Positions 1-6,866 of a DNA stretch of 41,572 bases are shown in pieces. The notes beneath the pieces are model-generated. The model was not told where the DNA came from. It did not search any database and saw only the letters and a program-made list of their open reading frames with translations. Source of the DNA: Akkermansia sp. (lineage in GTDB: Bacteria > Verrucomicrobiota > Verrucomicrobiia > Verrucomicrobiales > Akkermansiaceae); NCBI GenBank assembly GCA_017471985.1, contig JAFURE010000021.1, positions 1 to 41,572 on the forward strand. Direction: 5' to 3'. The translations under genes and the position numbers were made by a program. The first letter of the stretch is position 1. Each line of letters opens with the position of its first letter.

Positions 1-90
1 GAGGTGGAGCAACTCGACCGCCATCGTCGCGCCTCGGGCCTCAAACGGTCAGATGATACCACACCACCCTTTCCGGGTAGTGAACAATAA
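1..90 (+). CDS. 3' end of an unidentified upstream gene (partial)
   Basis: Frame 1 is open from the first base to a TAA at 88-90, giving 29 residues that end in PFPGSEQ. The tail is rich in charged and small residues (Arg, Asp, Pro), like a disordered C-terminus. The next gene starts 9 bp downstream on the same strand, and a strong terminator follows that gene, so the two are probably co-transcribed. Too little is present to name a family, and a chance open frame cannot be excluded. Confidence 0.4.
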   Translation, partial: EVEQLDRHRRASGLKRSDDTTPPFPGSEQ

Positions 91-99
91 ACCTTAACC

Positions 100-513
100 A
101 TGTACAATATGCATCATACACAAACGACACACAACCAATCCGCAACAATGGCACATCACGACGATGCTGATTTTTGTTTGCCCAATTCGGGCAATTCTCC
201 TATCATTTCACGCATGTCCATTCGCACACGTCTACATATCGCCGGTGAGCCCAGTGTGGCTTATGTCGTTCAGGAATATCTGACTTCCTACCGTCCGCCG
301 ATGAATATCCTCGTTGGTCGCATGTTCCGCCATATTTATCGGCACCATCCCGAACTACCGAGAACATTCATGCACGAGGTGGTTCAAGACCAACTCACCG
401 AGGAGATTCTGGCCTCCATCAAAATCCCTCGCCAGCGCTTACAGTACTCGCTCCTGCTGGAAGATTTCTTCTGCTACGCTCAGCGCCACGGCTGGGTGGA
501 TAAAAGCGAGTAA
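100..513 (+). CDS. Small hypothetical protein
   Basis: A 137-residue protein I do not recognise. The first ~35 residues are His/Thr/Asn-rich and look disordered. From about residue 40 there is a helical, Arg-rich body (RTRLHIAGEPSVAYVVQEYL, later RQRLQYSLLLEDFFCYAQ) ending in GWVDKSE. A later start at the Met in RMSIRTRL (codon 39) is possible and would remove the low-complexity head. There is no signal peptide or membrane segment, so it is probably cytoplasmic. It follows the upstream partial gene by 9 bp and is closed by a rho-independent terminator at 547-589, which supports a real transcription unit. Function unknown. Confidence 0.5.
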   Translation: MYNMHHTQTTHNQSATMAHHDDADFCLPNSGNSPIISRMSIRTRLHIAGEPSVAYVVQEYLTSYRPPMNILVGRMFRHIYRHHPELPRTFMHEVVQDQLTEEILASIKIPRQRLQYSLLLEDFFCYAQRHGWVDKSE

Positions 514-546
514 TTCATTATAACATATTTATCGGCATTAATTTAT

Positions 547-589
547 CCCATCCTCTTGCTATAGCAAGGGGATGGGTAACCTTTTTTTG
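547..589 (+). terminator. Rho-independent terminator after the 137-aa gene
   Basis: A 13-bp stem (547-559 with 564-576, one G-T pair) closes a TATA loop and is followed by a run of seven T at 582-588. It lies 34 bp after the stop codon of the preceding gene. Confidence 0.85.
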
Positions 590-642
590 ACGAGGGTACA
601 TAGCAGCCGGATATTCTTATCTTAGGTAAACACGCAAAATAT

Positions 643-706
643 CAGTTCGGTAACTGGATTTTTGTGGAAATGCGCAGTTCGGTGACTGGATTTTTGAGGC
701 AATGCG
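643..706. repeat. Two tandem 32-bp repeats
   Basis: Two directly adjacent copies, 643-674 and 675-706, match at 29 of 32 positions and share the core CAGTTCGGTNACTGGATTTT. They lie in the 355-bp gap (514-868) between the terminator and the next gene. Apart from these repeats and the terminator I see nothing else in that gap. Adjacent repeats of this size resemble multi-site transposase-binding ends of some insertion sequences, but no transposase is present. Confidence 0.75.
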
Positions 707-868
707 GCGATAGTGTTAAAATGCATCAGTCTAATGTTTTCAGCTTGTCTTCGGTTTAAAAATCAGATAAAGTTGCAGGAGGGGCAAGGAGGCTCTGCTT
801 TCCATACAGCTTCACTCAAAACGCAGCCGCCATTAAGCCCGCATGCTGAAATATAAGCTAAAGCCAAC

Positions 869-1780
869 ATGAACAAACGTTACCGACTATTTTCCATATC
901 TGTTGAGCTGTTAATTGCGAGTCTACTTGCTCTCTTGACAACTATCGGCATGACTGCCGAAGCTAATACTGAGCAGAATATTCTGCATGCTCCAGACTTT
1001 AATTATCCTCAGGCAACGCCTGAAGAAGACATGGACATGCAAATAAGATGTTTTAACGGTATCTCCTCCGAAAAAGCAGTAGAGATATTGGATTTGAGCA
1101 AATCTCAGAAATATTATAGTATGCAGACTTATTACATCCTGTACACAAAAGGATTTGATGGTTCAAAGAATCATCTGCAACGATTTCTTGCAGAGAAGAT
1201 AGATAGAGCTGTGTTGATTTTCTTACAGCTCAAAGGGAAAGTTAGTTTTACGACAGAATGGGAAATTACGGCTAATACTTACTTTGGACATCAACTTATC
1301 GATATGCCTGAAGAACTTCAAAAATACTGGCAAAATTTATTTCTTCGCGGTATTTGCATTGATATTCCTGATTTAAGGATTGATTCACCTACCAATCCAC
1401 CACAAAAATGTATTTATTCAGGTTACCCAATTGCAACTCAGGACGAAGATATTCAAGCCCAGATTCGTTGTATCGAAGGCATCAGCAATGAAGAAGCAGA
1501 ACAACTTGCAGATTTATCGCAATCTAAAACAAGGTACAGTCTTCAAACATATTATCTTCTGAGAATGCAAGGAATTCATAAAGCAGATGAGCAATTGAAA
1601 TGTTATAATAAAGTGGATTGTGCAATTTTGATCTACCTAAGAATAATCAATATACTACCAAACCGTGGCTCCAGTTATTACGGACAATCATCTGACCAAA
1701 TGCCAAAAAAATTACTTAATCATTGGAAACATCTCTACAAAAACGGGGTACCTGTACTCTTAATTACTAGTCCTTCGTAA
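869..1780 (+). CDS. Secreted protein with two tandem copies of an unknown ~110-residue domain
   Basis: 303 residues. A long signal peptide (basic MNKRYR, hydrophobic core to about residue 27, cleavage near AEA) indicates export. The mature part is two homologous halves. Copy 1 starts near residue 46 (YPQATPEEDMDMQIRC, then NGIS) and copy 2 near residue 186 (YPIATQDEDIQAQIRC, then EGIS). Both continue with a Tyr-rich LQTYYxL-type segment, a D-RA/CAxLIxL helix, a gap of about 50 residues with GQ/GH and MPEEL/MPKKL, and a final W-x-x-L-x-x-x-G. The Cys (61 and 201) and Trp are conserved between copies. I recognise no family. The gene is clearly more AT-rich than the housekeeping genes and sits beside a broken Rhs gene, which suggests horizontal acquisition. 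A TATAAG box lies 11 nt before the start; no ribosome-binding site is evident. Confidence 0.75.
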   Translation: MNKRYRLFSISVELLIASLLALLTTIGMTAEANTEQNILHAPDFNYPQATPEEDMDMQIRCFNGISSEKAVEILDLSKSQKYYSMQTYYILYTKGFDGSKNHLQRFLAEKIDRAVLIFLQLKGKVSFTTEWEITANTYFGHQLIDMPEELQKYWQNLFLRGICIDIPDLRIDSPTNPPQKCIYSGYPIATQDEDIQAQIRCIEGISNEEAEQLADLSQSKTRYSLQTYYLLRMQGIHKADEQLKCYNKVDCAILIYLRIINILPNRGSSYYGQSSDQMPKKLLNHWKHLYKNGVPVLLITSPS

Positions 1781-1799
1781 GTTAAAAATGCTTGTATAC

Positions 1800-1827
1800 C
1801 CCGGCGGGAGGTTCATTTCCCGCCGGG
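1800..1827. terminator. Hairpin between convergent genes, probable bidirectional terminator
   Basis: A perfect 10-bp GC-rich stem (1800-1809 with 1818-1827) with an 8-nt loop lies between the plus-strand secreted-protein gene and the minus-strand Rhs remnant. On the minus strand a run of T follows about ten bases after the stem. On the plus strand the downstream tract is only AT-rich. Confidence 0.6.
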
Positions 1828-1839
1828 CGATAAATGAGA

Positions 1840-2516
1840 TTATTTACAAGGTGTAAACGTTTTGTAGATAATTTCAGGCGGACTTATATAAGTAAGTTCA
1901 TTAGTTTCTGAATTAAAGGAGTATCCACCAAATTCACCCGCTGGATAGACCTTATAACTTAGAACTCCATCATTATTTATGTATTCTATTTCAGTTAGGG
2001 TATCAGGTGCTGCTATAATGATATGCGGATTCTTTATATATTGGTATGACTTTTTCCATATAGCATACAAATGATTTGCTAATTCTTGGGCAAAACCATC
2101 CTTTAAAGACCCCGTATTGCAAGATATAAGCTTCACGATTTTGTTAAACTTATAACCTGATTCCATCATTTTTGTCGCTAATTCAGAAGCATCCATCAAA
2201 TTATTATCTGGTCCTGTAATAAAACGAGGACTACCATGCGCGACAATAACAAAATAGGAAGGATCGCTAATATATTTTTCTGCACATTCATATTCGCTAG
2301 GAGCATTTTTTCTGGGGGTTTGGGTAAATAATTTATATTAGGCTTTAGCTCTAACATATCCCATTAGTATGATGGGTTAAAGTAAAAATACAAATCCTGA
2401 TTGTTCATAGGATCGTACGTTATCCATCTCCCCACCATCGCACCGTAATATCTCCAATTATAATACACTAGACAGTACACGGAGTCGTTGAAAAACGGGA
2501 AGAAAGGAGTCCCAGA
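1840..2516 (-). pseudogene. Broken Rhs (YD-repeat) toxin gene: core fragment plus caspase-like C-terminal domain
   Basis: Two open pieces on the minus strand lie in different frames. The upstream piece (2516 down to a TAA at 2364-2366) encodes the hallmark end of the Rhs core: LVYYNWRYYGAMVGRW, then DPMNNQ and LYFYF. The downstream piece (2337 to 1840, TAA at 2338-2340 before it) encodes about 165 residues with FVIVAHGSPRF and, 40 residues later, KLISCNTG, followed by FAQELANHL and IIIAAPD. A His-Gly and a Cys at the ends of two hydrophobic strands is the pattern of clan CD (caspase-like, C80-type) domains found at Rhs C-termini. In the family these parts are one polypeptide with a long shell of YD repeats upstream. 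Here the shell is missing and the core-to-toxin junction is frameshifted, so the gene is a remnant. The downstream piece has no good ATG before the Met in MDASEL. The AT-rich composition suggests transfer. Confidence 0.8.
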
Positions 2517-2744
2517 CTAATGTTCGGGCGCAGATTAATCTGTCCCAGCCCAGGGCACGGGAGCTCCAATCTTCAGGAACATCGGGCAGCTAACCGCTTG
2601 TTCCTTCTCCGATGTGCTCGATTGTACATCGAACACGGCAAATTTACCATAAAAATTCAATAGAGCCCAGTGCAAGCTCGCGCCCTGTCTCGGCGTATCG
2701 CAGAGAAGCCGGAAGCTCTGGGTAAAGAGAAAAAATAATCAAAG
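2517..2744. other. Non-coding segment with several inverted repeats
   Basis: No convincing gene. Visible structure includes the perfect 12-bp palindrome CAGATTAATCTG (about 2530-2541) flanked by GGGC/GCCC and GGAG/CTCC arms, and three mutually exclusive or pseudoknotted pairings: 2575-2580 with 2600-2605, 2580-2585 with 2609-2614, and 2610-2615 with 2626-2631. This could be a structured RNA or a decayed mobile or intergenic repeat that interrupts the Rhs gene. I could not match it to tmRNA, RNase P, SRP or 6S RNA signatures. Confidence 0.4.
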
Positions 2745-2763
2745 CCCCGCAGAAGTGCGGGGC
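2728..2763 (-). terminator. Terminator-like hairpin (left arm of the 135-bp element)
   Basis: Stem CCCCGCA/TGCGGGG (2745-2751 with 2756-2762) with a GAAG loop, plus a flanking G-C pair. Read on the minus strand it is followed by a T-rich tract (TTTGATTATTTTTTC). Confidence 0.45.
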
Positions 2764-2879
2764 GACGGAAAAGCGAGTTACAACCGCATGAGGTTATTTA
2801 TGACCGGCTCCAGCTCTTTTGGTTCAAGATCCGTGCATTTCTAAGCAAAACTCCTCCGTCACCCCGCAAGTCTGCGGGG
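2745..2879. repeat. 135-bp element with 25-bp terminal inverted repeats
   Basis: Arms 2745-2769 and 2855-2879 are inverted copies matching at 22 of 25 positions. Each arm itself contains the small palindrome CCCCGCANNNNTGCGGGG followed by CGACGGA or TGACGGA. The interior (2770-2854) has no gene and holds a small AACC/GGTT hairpin. The nested symmetry resembles a miniature inverted-repeat element or a BIME-type pair of palindromic repeats. Poly-T tracts on both outer sides let either arm act as a terminator. Confidence 0.65.
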
Positions 2880-2899
2880 TTCATATTTCTTTTTTTTTA
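2862..2899 (+). terminator. Terminator-like hairpin (right arm of the 135-bp element)
   Basis: Stem CCCCGCA/TGCGGGG (2862-2868 with 2873-2879), loop AGTC, followed by TTCATATTTC and a run of nine T. It is a good rho-independent terminator on the plus strand, although no plus-strand gene ends nearby. Confidence 0.55.
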
Positions 2900-3046
2900 T
2901 CCCTACCACAGGTTCCGTTCGCGTTGCTCACTACACCTGTGGCTACTTCTCTGTCGCCCGCTCCGCGGGCTTAAAATACGCTTCACCGTTGGCTCGCAGC
3001 CCAACAAAGAGCAATTTGCTGCACTGCGAGCTTGCGAGCCGAATGT

Positions 3047-3078
3047 TCAATTTCAAAATCCAAAATTCAAAATCCAAC
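3047..3078. repeat. Short AT-rich direct repeats
   Basis: TTCAAAATCCAAAA and TTCAAAATCCAAC occur close together in a simple CAAAATTC/CAAAATCC pattern. They mark the left edge of the hairpin array. Between 2900 and 3046 I see only two further hairpins, CCACAGGT/ACCTGTGG and GCCCGC/GCGGGC. Confidence 0.55.
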
Positions 3079-3106
3079 TTTTCAACGCCCTTCGGTCGGG
3101 TGAAAA

Positions 3107-3195
3107 GCGGGCTGAAGCCCGCGGTGAAGAACCGGCTGCGCCCGGTGGTGAAAAATGCGCTGCGCGCATGGTGAAGACCAAGGCTGACGCCTTGG
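3107..3195. repeat. Array of four hairpins with 23-24 nt period and covarying stems
   Basis: Four consecutive stem-loops: 3107-3122 (GCGGGC/GCCCGC), 3131-3146 (ACCGG/CCGGT), 3155-3169 (ATGCGC/GCGCAT) and 3178-3195 (CCAAGGC/GCCTTGG). They start 24, 24 and 23 nt apart and are separated by the near-constant linker GGTGAAG or GGTGAAA. A weaker unit followed by GGTGAA lies just to the left (about 3086-3106), and linker-like GGTGAACC/GGTGAG follows at 3232-3247. Stem sequence differs in every unit while pairing is kept. The array lies 60 nt beyond the stop codon of the GHL10-like gene, so it would be transcribed in its 3' UTR on the minus strand. Confidence 0.8.
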
Positions 3196-3254
3196 GGATA
3201 GGCGGACAAGCTCCCATTTCTCGGGCTGTATGGTGAACCGTAGGTGAGAGGTCC

Positions 3255-5324
3255 TTACTTTGTCCACTGTTGGAGAGCCTCCAGCATGTCGGGGGTGAGG
3301 TTATCATCGCAGAACAGCCCGATACCGGCGGGGGAGGTGCGGCTCATGTTATTGAGCTCGGCAGGCAGGGAGTCGGCGGTGGAGTCGGGCAGGTGCATGC
3401 CGGGAGCCAGGGGCAGGCGCTGAGTGGTCTGTTCAGCGGCCTGTCGACTGCATTCTGCCGCCCAGGCGGAATTCTCGTTGTAGAAGGAGTGGTAGACCAT
3501 GGGGAGAGCGAGGTCGAGCTCAAAGCGGGACCAGTCCTGCCGTACGAGCTGTGCGGCCAGCTGCGGCGTGGGGAATACAGCGCAGGCTGCGCGCAGGTTA
3601 TGGGAGCGTATACGGCGGCACAGGGCATTGGCCACACGAGCCACGCTTGCCAGACGGAACTCCCGCCACTCGGCATCGGTGTCGGCCGCAGGGGCTATAT
3701 CGCGCCCGTAGATGGTGCGGAAGTCGGCCCGGCAGCGCTCACAGTAGCAATAGTCGTACTCCGGTAGCTCCTGGCTCATATCCAGCCCGTATTTGTCCCA
3801 CAGGCCGCGGGGCAGAATGACGTCGGGCAGGCGCAGGTAGTCGAGCTGTATACCGGTGAGCCCGGGGATGGCGGCCACGCGGTCGACCTCCTGCAGCAGG
3901 TGCTTAAGTGCTCCCTCGCTGTTGGGGCAGAGGAACTGGTAGTACTCCACAAAGGGCCTGTCAGCCGGGGCATGGCAGGATTTCCCCCGGCGGTTGACGG
4001 CGTAGAAGTCGGGGTGTTGCAGGGCGGTGGCATCCTGCGGGCGGTTGAGTGCCCACAGCCAGGCGTAGACCTGCAGTCCCTCGGCTCGTGCAATGGGGGT
4101 GAGGTGGCTGAGCTGCTGCACATTGCCACCGATGATGACGGCGTGTATACCGGCGCCGGCCAGACGCTTGAAGTGCTGCTGCCACCAAGCCGTGTCGCCC
4201 TCGTGCTTGCCTCCCTGCACCCACAGGTACAGGGGCGGGCGCTCCGTCGTTGCTGCGGATACGCTCAGGTGGCCGTTGCTGTCGATGGTGAGCTGTTGCC
4301 CGGTGTGAGCCGTGGTGCTGCGGGCCAGAAAGTGCTGCTCATTCACAAAGAGCGGAGTGACACCCGCCTGCTGCAGTTCCGGTGAAAATCTGCCGTGCTG
4401 GGCGCGGTGTGCCAGCTGGGCGTTGTAGTAGGCAAAGAGTTGGCGTTGTGCGGGCTCGGTGGCGGGCAGGGACATGCTTTCATACCCGCTGCCTGACGGG
4501 TTGGCACTCAGTTTTACATAGCCCCAGAACTCAGGGTAATGAATGTTAATGATTCCCGTGGGAGCCCACACATGGTTGCTCTCGGGGAGGTGCGTGCCGT
4601 CGGGGCCGGTGCATTTGCGGTAGCCGCATGGGGCGGCGCTGTCCGCCTGAACCTGCCAGTTCACGCGCGAGAAGTTCATGCGCATGACGGTACCGGCGGG
4701 TGGTGCCTGTGCGCGGCGCGGTTGGTTGGAGTGCCCGGTGATGCTGCTCCAGGGAATAGCCATTTCCACGCTCCAGCCCTCATCGGTATCGCCCGGGTTA
4801 TTGAGGGTGCCGCGCAGTTGCACGGCGCTCTTCAACCCGGGTATGTTCCAGTCGTGCAGCGCATGGTTGGCACTGCGGTAGGGGGCGGTGAGGAAGAGTT
4901 CCCACACGGTGTTGAGGGCATTCACCTCGAGCTCGATGTAGTCGCGCCCATCGCCGTCGGGGTCGATGAATACCTCGAAATCCGGGTCGTGGTAAATGAC
5001 GGAATCGTGCTCGGCCAGCGTTGCCCACAGGTGGGGCTCCTTCATGTCGGCCAGTATGTACAGGTAGTCGGCATCCCACAGCATGCGTACGGTGGTGCCG
5101 GCCTCGACCGCCGCACCCTCGATATCCCGCAGCGGGCTCAGGGGCATGGCTGCCTGCCAGGCCGGTTCATCGGCCCGTCCATCGATGGTGATGGCAGAAC
5201 CCGCCTGTTGGCACACGTAGGTGGGGGGAACCGGCGGCAGTGCCGCTGCTCCTGCTCCGGTGAGGGAAAGGAAAGCAAGCGCTGTGAGCGCGAGTCGATT
5301 CGGCTTGTGGGGCATGTCAGGCAC
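3255..5324 (-). CDS. Secreted GHL10-like glycoside hydrolase with N-terminal CBM9-like domain
   Basis: 689 residues. A signal peptide (NRLALTALAFLSLTGAGA) indicates export. Residues ~35-250 resemble the family 9 carbohydrate-binding/DOMON-like fold: ITIDGRADEPAW, then LWDADYLYILADMKEP, FEVFIDPDGDGRDYIELEVN and GWSVEMAIPW. Residues ~360-689 look like the GHL10 family of putative TIM-barrel glycosidases, with an AGIHAVIIGG strand, GIQLDYLRLP, the cysteine-rich CYCERCRADF, and ALPMVYHSFY. The DYLRLP Asp is a plausible active-site residue by position. The substrate cannot be told from sequence. The start codon overlaps the end of the upstream aminotransferase by 8 bp, and a second Met (5315) falls just after that stop. 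The two genes are translationally coupled. The enzymatic role is inferred from family resemblance only. Confidence 0.8.
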   Translation of the reverse strand: MPDMPHKPNRLALTALAFLSLTGAGAAALPPVPPTYVCQQAGSAITIDGRADEPAWQAAMPLSPLRDIEGAAVEAGTTVRMLWDADYLYILADMKEPHLWATLAEHDSVIYHDPDFEVFIDPDGDGRDYIELEVNALNTVWELFLTAPYRSANHALHDWNIPGLKSAVQLRGTLNNPGDTDEGWSVEMAIPWSSITGHSNQPRRAQAPPAGTVMRMNFSRVNWQVQADSAAPCGYRKCTGPDGTHLPESNHVWAPTGIINIHYPEFWGYVKLSANPSGSGYESMSLPATEPAQRQLFAYYNAQLAHRAQHGRFSPELQQAGVTPLFVNEQHFLARSTTAHTGQQLTIDSNGHLSVSAATTERPPLYLWVQGGKHEGDTAWWQQHFKRLAGAGIHAVIIGGNVQQLSHLTPIARAEGLQVYAWLWALNRPQDATALQHPDFYAVNRRGKSCHAPADRPFVEYYQFLCPNSEGALKHLLQEVDRVAAIPGLTGIQLDYLRLPDVILPRGLWDKYGLDMSQELPEYDYCYCERCRADFRTIYGRDIAPAADTDAEWREFRLASVARVANALCRRIRSHNLRAACAVFPTPQLAAQLVRQDWSRFELDLALPMVYHSFYNENSAWAAECSRQAAEQTTQRLPLAPGMHLPDSTADSLPAELNNMSRTSPAGIGLFCDDNLTPDMLEALQQWTK

Positions 5325-6468
5325 CGAGGTGTTTCTTTACGGCATCTCTCATGGCATCCAGCCCGGTGCGCAGCATTTCGGGAGATGTGGCAAAGTTCAG
5401 GCGCACGCATTGCGGGTCGCCGAAGTTGGCGCCGTTGTCGAGGTACACGCCGGCGTTCTCGCGGAAGAATGTGTGCGGGCTCTCCACACCGAGGGCGGAG
5501 CAGTCAATCCAGGCCAGGTAGGTGGCCTCCTGATGGCGGGTGCGGAGCATGGGCAGCTCGCGTGCAATGTAGTCGACCACGAACTGACGGTTCGCGCGCA
5601 GGGTGCGCAGCAGCTGCTCATGCCACTCCCAGCCCTCGGTATAGGCTGCCAGCGAGGCGGCGTAGGCAAAGACGTTCAGCGTGGGCAGGCTGTGGCCCTG
5701 GGTCTTGCGGATAGCGGCGCGCAGTTCGGCGTTCGGCACAGCCATGTAGGTAAAGCAGATGCCCGCAATGTTGAAGGTCTTGCTCGGGGCACTGAGCATG
5801 ACGGTGCGCTACTGCAGACGCTCTGGCAGGGTGAGGGCGCACACGTGCTGCTTGTCCTCATCGAGCACGAGGTCGCAGTGAATTTCGTCGGAGCAGAGGA
5901 TGAGGTCGTGGCGCTCGCAGAAGTCGGCCACGCGCTCCATTTCCTCGCGGCTCCAGGCGCGCCCCAGCGGGTTGTGAGGGTTGCACAGCAGGAACAGTTT
6001 GGTGTTCGGGCTCACGGCGGCCTCCATGGCCTCCCAGTCGAACTCCCAGCGCTCGCCCGTGTAGGTGAAGGGCACGGAGAGCAGGCTGCAGCGGGCGTCC
6101 TCGTGGCAGTGCAGCATGGGCGGGTAGGACGGGGAGCACACCATGACCTCGTGCTGCGGCTCGGGGCAAACGGTGCGGGCTACCAGCGTGAAGGCCGGCA
6201 CGCAGCCGGGCAGCTCGTGCAGCCACTCCGGCGCGGCATTCGTCACGCCGTGTTTTTTTATCAGGTAGGCCGTGATGGCGGCGCGCAGTTCATCCGTCAT
6301 GAAAGCGTAGCCATAAAAGCGGTGGTTCAGGCGCGCCTGCAGGGCATCCACCACGCAGGGCGGGCTCTCGATATCCATGTCGGCGATTCCGAATGGCAGG
6401 GGGCCCTGAAGGTCCCACTTAATGTTGCCGGTTTCGCGGCGGCAATCGGTGGAGGCAAAACGTATCAT
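5317..6468 (-). pseudogene. MalY/PatB-type class I/II aminotransferase interrupted by one in-frame TAG
   Basis: Fold-type I PLP enzyme of the MalY/PatB group (cystathionine beta-lyase-like C-S lyases). The first part (219 codons from 6468) has FGIADMDIESPP, FYGYAFMTDELRAAI, the PPMLHCHEDA segment, CNPHNPLGRAWSREE and CSDEIHCDLV, which carries the Asp and His near the cofactor. A TAG at 5809-5811 then interrupts the gene. The same frame continues with RTVMLSAPSKTFNIAG, which holds the PLP-binding Lys, and runs to a TGA at 5317. Without the stop the protein would be 383 residues, a normal family length. A product ending at the TAG lacks the catalytic lysine and would be inactive. No other damage is visible, so the change is recent, a sequencing error, or read through. 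A good promoter precedes the gene, and the glycosidase gene overlaps its end. Confidence 0.85.
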
Positions 6469-6494
6469 AACAGATGGTGATTGATTCTGTCCAT

Positions 6495-6524
6495 ACTCTA
6501 CACCCCGCCCCGGACTTTCGTCAA
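6495..6524 (-). promoter_or_regulatory. Promoter of the aminotransferase-glycosidase unit
   Basis: Minus strand TTGACG (6524-6519), 18-nt spacer, TAGAGT (6500-6495), 26 nt before the ATG at 6468. A sigma-70-like pair. Confidence 0.6.
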
Positions 6525-6532
6525 GCCTAATC

Positions 6533-6547
6533 TCGCGCGCGTGTGAA
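6533..6547. promoter_or_regulatory. CGCGCGCG promoter-upstream motif, copy 1
   Basis: In gene orientation TTCACACGCGCGCGA lies 8 bp upstream of the -35 box of the aminotransferase. Near-identical blocks lie upstream of the pheA and leuA promoters. Possible operator or activator site; the factor is unknown. Confidence 0.4.
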
Positions 6548-6599
6548 AGAAAAGCTCCTTTCCGAAATCTGAAAAATGAGTATTTATTTAAGAAAGTCG

Positions 6600-6800
6600 T
6601 CCGGGTTGGGCGATTTGGTGGCTTAAGCAGCCAGATTAAAATAATAATAAGATATGATATAAAAGAATAAAAATATATGTAGTCGTGTATTAAGAAAACA
6701 AAATAAAAAATAGTAAATATATATTCTTAGCGTTCATAAAAGATATATGGAAATAGAGGCGGTCCTGCCTGCGCTGAAAACATCTGCATGGGCATAAACA
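6600..6800. other. AT-rich intergenic stretch without a gene
   Basis: Between the aminotransferase promoter and the gmk terminator lies a markedly AT-rich run of short A/T tracts (about 6635-6755) with no credible reading frame on either strand. Apart from the promoter, the CG-rich motif and the terminator hairpin, I see nothing specific in 6548-6804. Confidence 0.5.
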
Positions 6801-6804
6801 TAGT

Positions 6805-6836
6805 CCCCCTCCGCTCATGTGGCTGAGCGGAGGGGG
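6805..6836 (-). terminator. Hairpin terminator after gmk
   Basis: Perfect 13-bp stem (6805-6817 with 6824-6836) with a TGTGGC loop, 30 nt beyond the gmk stop. The following T tract on the minus strand is weak (ACTATGTTTATG), so termination efficiency is uncertain. Confidence 0.6.
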
Positions 6837-6866
6837 CGGAAGAATCAACAGTTGCCGGGCTCTGCT

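Noticed and set aside
2810..2845. tRNA-like T arm (GGTTCAAGATCC)
   Set aside because: The flanking bases do not pair as a T stem, and no acceptor, D or anticodon arm can be placed around it.
3107..3195. Possible CRISPR array
   Set aside because: The period is only 23-24 nt, the constant part is a 6-8 nt linker, the variable parts are palindromes, and no cas gene is nearby.
2943..3307. Short open frames around the hairpin array
   Set aside because: They read through the palindromes and simple repeats and overlap each other on both strands.
5809..5811. Genome-wide reassignment of TAG
   Set aside because: The M15 peptidase gene (22759) ends at a TAG exactly where the domain ends, so TAG works as a stop; other genes end in TAA or TGA.
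5221..6480. Long plus-strand open frame (419 codons) opposite the aminotransferase
   Set aside because: It is a high-GC mirror frame antisense to a recognised enzyme; its product is low-complexity His/Gly/Val-rich with no family features. The same applies to plus-strand frames at 4539-5714, 17259-18494 and 26806-28164, and the minus-strand frames at 13557-14501 and 24794-25807.
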